A stretch of DNA of 5,055 bases from Rikenellaceae bacterium (lineage in GTDB: Bacteria > Bacteroidota > Bacteroidia > Bacteroidales > Rikenellaceae), in NCBI GenBank assembly GCA_021203585.1, contig JAJQAW010000206.1, positions 1 to 5,055 on the forward strand. Direction: 5' to 3'. The notes beneath the pieces are model-generated. The model saw only the letters and a list, made by a program, of their open reading frames with translations. It did not search any database and was not told the origin of the DNA. This document shows, in pieces, positions 1-5,055 of the stretch. A program made the position numbers and the translations under genes. Every line of letters begins with the position of its first letter. Position 1 is the first letter of the stretch.

Positions 1-631
1 CTCTTATTCACAGGCCCTGAAAAAAATAACGGCGCATGAATACGACTGCCTCGTGTTGAATCCCGCGCTGACGGATCGGCAGGAACTTTCCCGGCTCGGA
101 CAGTTGCGAGTCGCGCGCAAATACCGGTATGTGATCGTAATTTCGACCATGCAATCGGCCGAACAGCCGGGGATCGGGGAGGAATGGGAAGCCGACGGGG
201 TACTGCTGCTACCGTTTCAACTGACCGAACTGAAGAAGTGCCTTCGAAGCCTGGACCGAAACCGGGAATCAGCCGAGAGCGGGCCTACGTTGAAATGGGG
301 AAATGTGGAGCTGGATACCGGGCAGCTCGAAGTTTGGGTAGACCGTACTCCTGTGGCACTGAACCGAAAGGAATTCGAGATACTCCATTATTTACTCGGA
401 CGGCCCCAACTGCTGGTAAGCAAACAAATGTTGGCGGCGGCCGTGTGGGGTGAGGCGTCGGATCCGGCCGGGAAGTTCGATTTTGTGTATGCCCAGATTA
501 AAAATTTAAGAAAAAAAATGCGGGAAGCCGGAGCCGACATCCAGATCAAAACGGTGTACGGTTATGGATACAAATTGGTAAAGCGTTCCTTCACCGAAGA
601 CCGCATATCCGGGGTTCCGGAGGAACCCTGA
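1..631 (+). CDS. OmpR/PhoB-family response regulator with degenerate receiver domain (5' end missing)
   Basis: The reading frame is open from base 2 to the TGA at 629-631, giving 209 visible residues; the true start lies left of the window. Residues 1 to about 80 are the second half of a CheY-like receiver domain, and residues 97-193 are an OmpR-type winged helix (NRKEFEILHYLL, then VWGE, recognition helix around YAQIKNLRKKM, and the wing TVYGYGYKL). Such proteins bind DNA as dimers and set transcription in response to a partner histidine kinase. The receiver is atypical. YDCLVLN places Asn20 where the phosphorylated Asp should be, and LLLPF places Leu70 where the Lys of the KPF motif should be; Ser48 fills the conserved Thr/Ser position. 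The spacings 20-48-70 match OmpR 55-83-105. Canonical phosphorylation is therefore unlikely, and the protein may act without it. No kinase gene is visible. The OmpR-family assignment is firm; its targets are unknown. Confidence 0.93.
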   Translation, partial: SYSQALKKITAHEYDCLVLNPALTDRQELSRLGQLRVARKYRYVIVISTMQSAEQPGIGEEWEADGVLLLPFQLTELKKCLRSLDRNRESAESGPTLKWGNVELDTGQLEVWVDRTPVALNRKEFEILHYLLGRPQLLVSKQMLAAAVWGEASDPAGKFDFVYAQIKNLRKKMREAGADIQIKTVYGYGYKLVKRSFTEDRISGVPEEP

Positions 632-710
632 CCAGACCGAGCCGAAAGCGACAGCCATGGCCCTCAACAATTCCGAATCAGCTGCGTAACCAATAAAGTC
701 TGATGCACGC

Positions 711-743
711 GACCGCTCCCGTAGCTTCCTTGCGGGGGCGGTC
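711..743 (+). terminator. Probable intrinsic terminator hairpin between convergent genes
   Basis: GACCGCTCCCG (711-721) can pair with CGGGGGCGGTC (733-743) over 11 base pairs, with one G·T wobble and an 11-base loop. On the plus strand it is followed by only TTTCG, so the U-tract is short. It lies 80 bases after the response regulator stop and about 33 bases beyond the end of the oppositely transcribed lipoprotein gene. It could therefore end transcription from the left, or from both sides. The minus-strand side has no T-run, so function in that direction is less certain. Confidence 0.55.
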
Positions 744-775
744 TTTCGATCCAAACGCAGGTTCGGTCGAAAACG

Positions 776-1567
776 TTATTTTACGTACCGAAAGCTGAAG
801 GTGCTTTCCAGGATCGAAACGCTGTAAGCCGAAAAATACCCCAGACAACCCCCGGAAAAATCAGCAAGCGGATTGGAAGAGGTATCCTCTCCGACGGCTA
901 CCGAATAGAGATAGTCGTAAGTTTTGCGGTCGATGCTGCGGACCTCGTAGCGCAGTTTATCCCCGTTGCGAATAATTTCCTCATCGTTCCAGGAAGCATC
1001 TTCGGCCATACAGTAAGTATCCGCAGACAACAATTGTCCGTCGTTGGATTTATCGGAAAGCAATCCTCAGCGATAATTTTCATCGTTTTTCAGCAACCAC
1101 AGGTAGTAATAATTCTCCTCCCCCGGAATGTCCTGTACGAACATCGAACACATCAGCACCTCTCCGCTCATAACCCTGACCCATTCGAATTCGAGCGGCA
1201 GTATTTCCGCTTGATTTTGCATGGTGGAAGTGGATAGGAACTCTTCTTCCCCGATACTCACCCTGAGCGTATAGGCAACCCCCGGAGTACCGACCAACGC
1301 GGAACGGTAGCAACCGTCCTCCTGGAAAACCAATCTTTCCCACGTGCCGTCCTCTCCGGTGACCACGACCGCGGCCTCCCCGATTCCTTGGCTTTTCCGG
1401 CCATCCTCCATGTCCCGCGTTCGGGTAATCCATACTTCCGTTCCTTGGTTGGTGAGACTGCCTTGGATCACGTAAAGCGGATCGACGGAACGGTAATCCA
1501 AGTGCAGTTCCTTTTCGCAACCGCTGCAAAAAAAGATTGCCGTAAGCGCGCAGAGATATTTTTTCAT
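776..1567 (-). pseudogene. DUF4249-type outer-membrane lipoprotein, interrupted by an in-frame TGA
   Basis: The frame starts at ATG 1567-1565 and would run to TAA 778-776, giving 263 codons before the stop, a usual size for DUF4249 proteins. It begins with a lipoprotein signal: Lys-Lys, a hydrophobic stretch, then CSGC with the lipidated Cys at residue 17, followed by EKEL. The N-terminal part has the typical pattern YVIQGSLTNQGTEVWITRTR. A TGA at 1069-1067 stops translation after residue 166. The same frame then continues without shift for 96 codons and keeps family-like motifs: LLSDKSNDGQ, GDKLRYEV, TYDYLYSV and, near the end, GGCLGYFSAYS. One base substitution therefore explains the break. 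The gene follows the TonB receptor by six bases. In this family the lipoprotein is thought to work with that receptor at the outer membrane; the ligand is unknown. Annotation pipelines may show it as two pieces, 1067-1567 and 776-1063. Confidence 0.85.
1067..1069 (-). other. In-frame TGA stop codon within the DUF4249 gene
   Basis: On the minus strand the codons read GAA AAT TAT CGC TGA GGA TTG CTT TCC. The stop is codon 167 of the lipoprotein gene, and the frame on both sides is the same. A TGG (Trp) or CGA (Arg) ancestral codon would need only one base change. TGA serves as an ordinary stop for the response regulator in this window, so reassignment of TGA is unlikely. Confidence 0.85.
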
Positions 1568-1573
1568 GGCTCT

Positions 1574-3870
1574 CTAAAATTTAAAGGAATACGAAACGGA
1601 AGGAATAATCCCGAACAGAGCATACTGAACGGTCCGGGTGCCGGAGGGCTTGTCGTCGTCGTTTTCAAAGAAAATCAAGTATGGATTATACCGACAATAG
1701 GCATTGTATATGCCGAAGGTCCATTCCCGGGTATGATTTTTCTTTTGTTTGGTGTGGGTGAAACTGGAATCCAGCCGGTGGTACGACGGGGCGCGGTACC
1801 CGTTTCTTTCGGCGTAGTAATAGATGGTCTGGCCGTCCAACTCATATTTACCGCTGGGTGCGGAAAGGGCCTGCCCGGTGTTATAAACCCAAGCCGCGGC
1901 CATTTGCCATCCCCGGTCGAGTTCAAACAGACCGACCAGCGAAATATCGTGGCGGCGGTCGTTTCCCGCGGTGTACCACCGATTCCCGTTGATTCCCGGA
2001 ATCTTATTTTTCGACCAGGATAAGGTATAAGCCAGCCAGCCGGTCAACCGCCCGGTATTTTTTCGGGCATACGCTTCCACACCATAGGCGCGTCCCCTGC
2101 CACCCAGAATAATCCGTTCGATCTCGATTTCAGACGAGAAAGATTTGCCCTCCTTAAAATCGTACACATGGTCGATGGACTTGAAATACCCTTCGACCGA
2201 AAATTCATATCGGTTGCCGGGGGAGAGGGCGGCCCAGCCCAGGCTCACCTGATCCGCCCGCTGCGGCCGGACCAGGTTGCTGCTGATAGTGTAGCGATCG
2301 AAGGGACGGGCCATGGTCGTGGGCCGGATCGCGTGGATGTTTTGTGAAGTGCGGCTGTAGCCCAGTTTGAGGCTTTTCCGTTCGTCGATCCGGAAATTCA
2401 TACTCAACCGGGGCTTCAGGGCCATATGGGTAGTAACAATAGCTCCCCGTTTATAGTGCAGCGTATCCAGGATATCCCCACTCTCATCCAACCGGTAATA
2501 GGGAGAGCCGCCCAGGGCGGAAAAACCATTGAACCGTACACCGGCCGAAACCTGCAACCGCTCGCTCACGGTCCACTCGTCATTTAGCCAGAGCGTATTT
2601 CCCCAGGCATCCCGCTTTTCCCGTTCATGCAGTCCGTTGTAGGTCCATTCGGCTGATTTCAGGGACAGAAGCGTGCTTTGAACACCAAAACGGAAGGTAT
2701 GGCGCTGGTCCGGAGTCCAGGTGAACGACTCCTTTATCCCGCCCTGATTGACGTAACCGTCAAAGCTCAGATCGGTATTCAACAGGTCCATTCCGGTTTT
2801 ACTGTCGTAGCCGGAATAAATGAACGAGGAATTCAGATGCAGCCGATCGTCTAAACGGTGCAACCACCGAAGGGTAGTCGACCGGTTTCCCCAGTTCATG
2901 GTCATCAAATCGTCCAATCCCATATTATCCTGGCCGGCAAAAAAGGAGACGAACAAGAGATTGTTTTCGTTCACACTGTATTGGACTTTGGCGTTCAGAT
3001 CGTAAAAGTTCATTACGGTGTTCTTATAATCGTCCGTCATCTGGAGGAATAAATCGAAATAGGAGCGGCGAGCGGCTACGAAAAAGGAGATCCGATCCCG
3101 GACCATGGGGCCTTCTACGTGGAGCTTGGCAAACAGCAATCCGAGGGAACCATTGACCCGGTAATCCTGCAAATTCCCATTTTTAGTCTGAATATCGAAG
3201 ACCGAGGAGGTGACCCCCCGTATTGGGCGGGAATCTGACCTTTGTACAAAGAGGCATTGGTCAAGGCATCGTCGTTGAACGGGGAGAAGATTCCGATCAA
3301 ATGGCCGGCGTTATAAACAGTCGCATCATCGAGCAAAATCACATTCTGGGCCGAGGTGCCGCCCCGGACCTGGTAGCCGCTCGAACCGTCGCCATCGGAC
3401 TTGATGCCGGGCAGTAACTGGATCGAACGGATGAGATCGCGCTCACCGAACAGCGCGGGAATACGGGACATTTCGGCCATTTCTATTTTTTCCACTCCGA
3501 TTTGAACCTCGGCCACTCGTTCCCGAGCAGAATGGGCGGTGATTACCACCTGTTCGATCTGCTGCGATTTTTCCCGTAAATAAAGGGTCAAACTTTGGCT
3601 TTCCGGTACTCGAATCTCCCTCCGGCCGGGTTCGAATCCGAGAAATTCACCGACCACGGTGTAAGTGCCGGCCGGAAAATACAGCATAAACCGACCCTCC
3701 CGGTCCGAAACCGTGCCCTGATCCTCGCGGCCTGGGACGTAAACGGAGGCACCGGCAACCGGCCTACTCCCCTGCTCCTCCAACACCCTCCCTTCCAGCG
3801 GATAAGTTCGCTGACCCGAAAGAAAACCCCATGCCGGCAGCAGCAGAAATAAACAGAATAATTTCTTCAT
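1574..3870 (-). pseudogene. TonB-dependent outer-membrane receptor with carboxypeptidase-like N-terminal domain, frameshifted
   Basis: With one base restored, the gene runs from ATG 3870-3868 to TAG 1576-1574 and encodes about 765 residues, normal for receptors paired with DUF4249 lipoproteins. The start is chosen because it opens a clean signal peptide (MKKLFCLFLLLPAWGFLSGQ); the upstream extension is not signal-like. Residues 24-98 form a carboxypeptidase regulatory-like beta-sandwich (LEGRVLEEQGSRPVAGASVYV ... SDREGRFMLYFPAGTYTV). Residues 105-220 are the start of the plug, including EQVVITA, VRGGTSAQNVILLDD and YKGQIPAQYGG. The rest is plug end and 22-strand-type barrel, closing with SVSYSFKF and a terminal Phe as in outer-membrane proteins. 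After Gly219 the frame is lost at a G6 run; the shifted frame ends at TAG 3117-3115. The correct frame resumes as TSSVFDIQTKNGN and stays open to the end. TonB energy would drive uptake of an unidentified substrate. It is the first gene of the pair with the DUF4249 lipoprotein. Confidence 0.88.
3214..3219 (-). repeat. G6 homopolymer at the frameshift in the receptor plug
   Basis: The plus strand shows six C between GA and G; on the coding (minus) strand the codons are TAC GGG GGG TC ACC. Adding one G gives Tyr-Gly-Gly-Val-Thr-Ser-Ser-Val-Phe-Asp, which joins the two halves of the plug in a family-like way. The loss of one G from a run of seven is the simplest explanation. It could be a slipped-strand mutation in the organism or a homopolymer miscall in the assembly. 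Confidence 0.75.
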
Positions 3871-4237
3871 CTTTTCTGGAATACCTGAATTAAGTTCGGT
3901 CCATAGCCGGGAGCGGCCGTAAAACCGCACCCTTACTCGATGTAACGCCGGGTGGCCGGATTAATTGCATCCCCGTTACGTTCTCCGGAATAAAGGTAGA
4001 AAAATACCGGAAATATTCTTTTTAAATTGATTAATCGTTTATTCGGACCGGCCTGCCGTGCTTCTCGACAATTTCGCACAAGCATCGACGAGATTCCTTT
4101 CAGGTATCATAATTGCAGGTCATTTCGGTAATTGCCGGAAAGCAAACACTTAGGCCGAATCGCTCCCGGAAAATGCCGGAACCGTTCTTTCTGGAAGTTG
4201 GACAAGATTGACAGCAAGTCGAAAAAAACAAAATGGT
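3871..4237. other. Divergent intergenic region between the receptor operon and the DoxX-like gene
   Basis: These 367 bases contain no credible gene. They must hold the promoter of the minus-strand receptor operon and probably that of the plus-strand DoxX-like gene. The segment 3990-4040 is AT-rich. The minus strand has TACCTTTA at 3998-3991, one mismatch from the Bacteroidota -7 consensus TAnnTTTG. Its possible upstream partner TTTA (4026-4023) is spaced too far, so I do not call a promoter. An 8-base palindrome GATTAATC lies at 4029-4036. The hexamer CCGGAA occurs five times on the plus strand (3985, 4007, 4135, 4166, 4176), twice as TGCCGGAA. An inverted repeat near 3940-3981 is listed separately. 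Confidence 0.5.
3940..3981 (-). promoter_or_regulatory. Inverted repeat in the receptor operon leader
   Basis: GTAACG (3942-3947) pairs with CGTTAC (3974-3979). The stem can extend outward by a T·G and an A-T pair, and inward by GGG/CCC after a two-base CC bulge, leaving an 18-base loop. It lies about 70-110 bases upstream of the receptor ATG, within the likely 5' leader or promoter region. It could be an RNA hairpin or a protein-binding dyad. I recognise no riboswitch family in it. Confidence 0.3.
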
Positions 4238-4630
4238 ATGAAAGCAACAAAACGGCAAAACAGGGCCAGAATCGCCTTAGGAAGTTTTCTGCTGCTGGCA
4301 GGAACGACCCATCTGACCATCGCCCGCAAAGATTTTCAGGCTCAAGTCCCGGATTGGGTACCCCTAAACAAGGATACGACAGTGGTTCTATCCGGTTACG
4401 GGGAGATCGCCTTAGGGGTGGCCTTGATACTGATGAAACGAAAAAAGCTCACCGGATTGGCGGCCGCAGCTTTTTTTACGGCCGTTTTCCCGGGTAATAT
4501 TTCCCAATACACGTATCACCGAAATGCTTTTGGACTGGATACGGACCGGAAACGGTTGATCCGGCTGTTTTTTCAGCCGCTTTTGGTGGCCTGGGCTCTC
4601 TACGGTTCCACGTTATTTAACCAGAAATAA
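4238..4630 (+). CDS. DoxX-like small integral membrane protein
   Basis: The gene encodes 130 residues and ends in TAA. ATG at 4238 is preferred over a TTG at 4208: it is preceded by an A-rich stretch typical of this phylum and gives the usual basic N-terminus (MKATKRQNRAR) before the first helix. Four hydrophobic segments are visible at about residues 11-28, 48-66, 71-88 and 107-127. The order matches the short DoxX-like membrane proteins (COG4270 type): a first helix with LLLAGTTHL, a VPDWVPL loop, the second helix with SGYGEIALG, then FFTAVFPGNI, and a last helix with the FFQPLLVAWALY pattern. These inner-membrane proteins have no settled biochemical role; some relatives are linked to redox or quinone processes, but nothing here shows that. 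The receptor operon lies divergently upstream and an aldehyde dehydrogenase gene 235 bases downstream. The family assignment is fairly secure; the function is open. Confidence 0.85.
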   Translation: MKATKRQNRARIALGSFLLLAGTTHLTIARKDFQAQVPDWVPLNKDTTVVLSGYGEIALGVALILMKRKKLTGLAAAAFFTAVFPGNISQYTYHRNAFGLDTDRKRLIRLFFQPLLVAWALYGSTLFNQK

Positions 4631-4632
4631 AT

Positions 4633-4869
4633 GTGAACCGGCGACCGTTCCACACCCACTGGTTTGCGGATCGGTTCGACCGGAAGTTTCACCCGAGTCT
4701 CCTCCGGGATCCGACGCGCTGCGGGAACGAGCCTCACCGCTGCCCTTCCGGGGACGTACCCGTAAAGGAGGGTGACCGAAAAGAATCGGAACTCCATACC
4801 ACCCCAATCGACGTGGAATTCTTAGCACGAAAAATGCTCTGTTTTCATATAAAATTGAATAAATTATGA
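4633..4869 (+). CDS. Doubtful 78-residue reading frame filling the gap before the dehydrogenase gene
   Basis: This frame starts with GTG two bases after the DoxX-like stop and ends with a TGA that overlaps the dehydrogenase ATG as ATGA, the geometry of coupled genes. By hand count over its first 63 codons, G+C is about 67, 46 and 71 percent at codon positions 1, 2 and 3, a coding-like pattern. Against it, the product is rich in Arg, His and Pro, resembles no family I know and has no clear domain. The opposite strand also has an open frame with a similar pattern (4797-4600, 65 residues, ATG start). The region 4640-4790 is GC-rich with small hairpins (CGGT-TCG-ACCG at 4672-4682; CGGG-CCCG with flanking CCTT-AAGG at 4744-4768; CCGA-TCGG at 4776-4789). 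It may instead be an untranslated leader or non-functional spacer. Confidence 0.18.
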   Translation: MNRRPFHTHWFADRFDRKFHPSLLRDPTRCGNEPHRCPSGDVPVKEGDRKESELHTTPIDVEFLARKMLCFHIKLNKL

Positions 4870-5055
4870 CCGTAAATCCACAAAAAACAGACCTCATACA
4901 GTCCATCAATCCGGCCACCGGAGAGGTACTGAAAGAATTCCCTCAGATGTCGGACGATCAAATCGACCGAATCGTCGAGCGAGTCGACCAGGCGTACCGG
5001 CAATGGCGGGCGGTTGCGTTTGAAAAACGGGCGGACCTTTTGAATCGGGTAGCCG
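4866..5055 (+). CDS. Aldehyde dehydrogenase, succinate-semialdehyde dehydrogenase-like (N-terminal fragment)
   Basis: The first 63 codons are present; the window edge cuts the gene. The ATG at 4866 follows an AT-rich stretch (AAAATTGAATAAATT), as is common in Bacteroidota. After a short tail the protein reads IQSINPATGEVLKEFPQMSD, then a helix ending in the pattern QAYRQWRAVAFEKRADLLNRV. This is the N-terminal signature of the aldehyde dehydrogenase superfamily, and INPATGE with W-R-x5-F-x-x-R-A is most like the succinate-semialdehyde dehydrogenases. Those cytosolic enzymes oxidise an aldehyde to its acid with NAD(P)+. The catalytic Cys and Glu and the nucleotide-binding Rossmann residues are beyond the window, so the substrate cannot be fixed. 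A typical full length would be about 450-480 residues. No close promoter is convincing. Confidence 0.9.
   Translation, partial: MTVNPQKTDLIQSINPATGEVLKEFPQMSDDQIDRIVERVDQAYRQWRAVAFEKRADLLNRVA

Noticed and set aside
506..754. Minus-strand frame of 82 codons across the end of the response regulator
   Set aside because: It lies over the well-supported winged-helix coding sequence and the terminator hairpin, with no recognisable protein features.
1067..1069. TGA as a recoded sense codon or selenocysteine
   Set aside because: Another gene in the window ends normally with TGA, the family has no conserved selenocysteine or catalytic Cys here, and no specific recoding hairpin was recognised after the codon.
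1388..2023. Long plus-strand frame of 211 codons opposite the receptor and lipoprotein genes
   Set aside because: It is antisense to recognisable family sequence over its whole length, and its translation shows no domain. It is a shadow of the minus-strand genes.
4132..4497. Plus-strand frame of 121 codons overlapping the DoxX-like gene
   Set aside because: It is the alternative frame of the DoxX-like coding region. Its product is Ser/Arg/Lys/Gly-rich with no helices, whereas the other frame gives a clear four-helix family member.
4672..4682. GGTTCGACC resembling the T-arm of a tRNA
   Set aside because: No acceptor stem, anticodon arm or D-arm can be built around it. It is only a small hairpin.
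4850..4857. TAAAATTG resembling the Bacteroidota -7 promoter element just upstream of the dehydrogenase gene
   Set aside because: It is one mismatch from TAnnTTTG, but there is no TTTG at the expected upstream spacing, and transcription would begin almost at the start codon.

Overview
The window looks like chromosomal DNA from a member of the Bacteroidota. The strongest evidence is a TonB-dependent receptor with an N-terminal carboxypeptidase-like domain, paired with a DUF4249-type lipoprotein; this gene pair is characteristic of that phylum. A-rich stretches rather than clear Shine-Dalgarno motifs precede the start codons, which also fits. Base composition is moderate (about half G+C). The genus cannot be named from this sequence alone.

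Layout, left to right. (1) Positions 1-631, plus strand: the C-terminal part of an OmpR/PhoB-type response regulator, cut by the window edge. Its receiver domain has Asn at the phospho-acceptor position and Leu at the usually invariant Lys. (2) Positions 632-775: a short convergent intergenic stretch with a strong hairpin, probably a terminator. (3) Positions 776-3870, minus strand: a two-gene outer-membrane operon, TonB-dependent receptor then DUF4249 lipoprotein, with six bases between them. Both genes are broken as given. The receptor has a single-base frameshift in a run of six G in the plug domain, and the lipoprotein has an in-frame TGA at codon 167. (4) Positions 3871-4237: a divergent intergenic region with an inverted repeat in the receptor leader and several CCGGAA motifs. 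(5) Positions 4238-4630, plus strand: a small four-helix DoxX-like membrane protein. (6) Positions 4631-4865: a gap with no recognised gene but one operon-shaped small reading frame. (7) From 4866 to the right edge, plus strand: the N-terminus of an NAD(P)-dependent aldehyde dehydrogenase resembling succinate-semialdehyde dehydrogenases.

How the genes work together: the receptor and lipoprotein would form an outer-membrane uptake pair driven by TonB, with an unknown substrate. No SusD, glycosidase or siderophore gene is nearby to suggest one. The regulator converges on this operon from the other side, but nothing in the sequence shows that it controls it. The DoxX-like protein and the dehydrogenase are co-directional and may or may not be co-transcribed.

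I see no undescribed multi-gene system, CRISPR array, insertion sequence or RNA gene. The points worth a second look are the degenerate receiver domain and the two independent disrupting lesions in neighbouring genes of one operon, which mean gene decay, a switchable state, or sequence errors.
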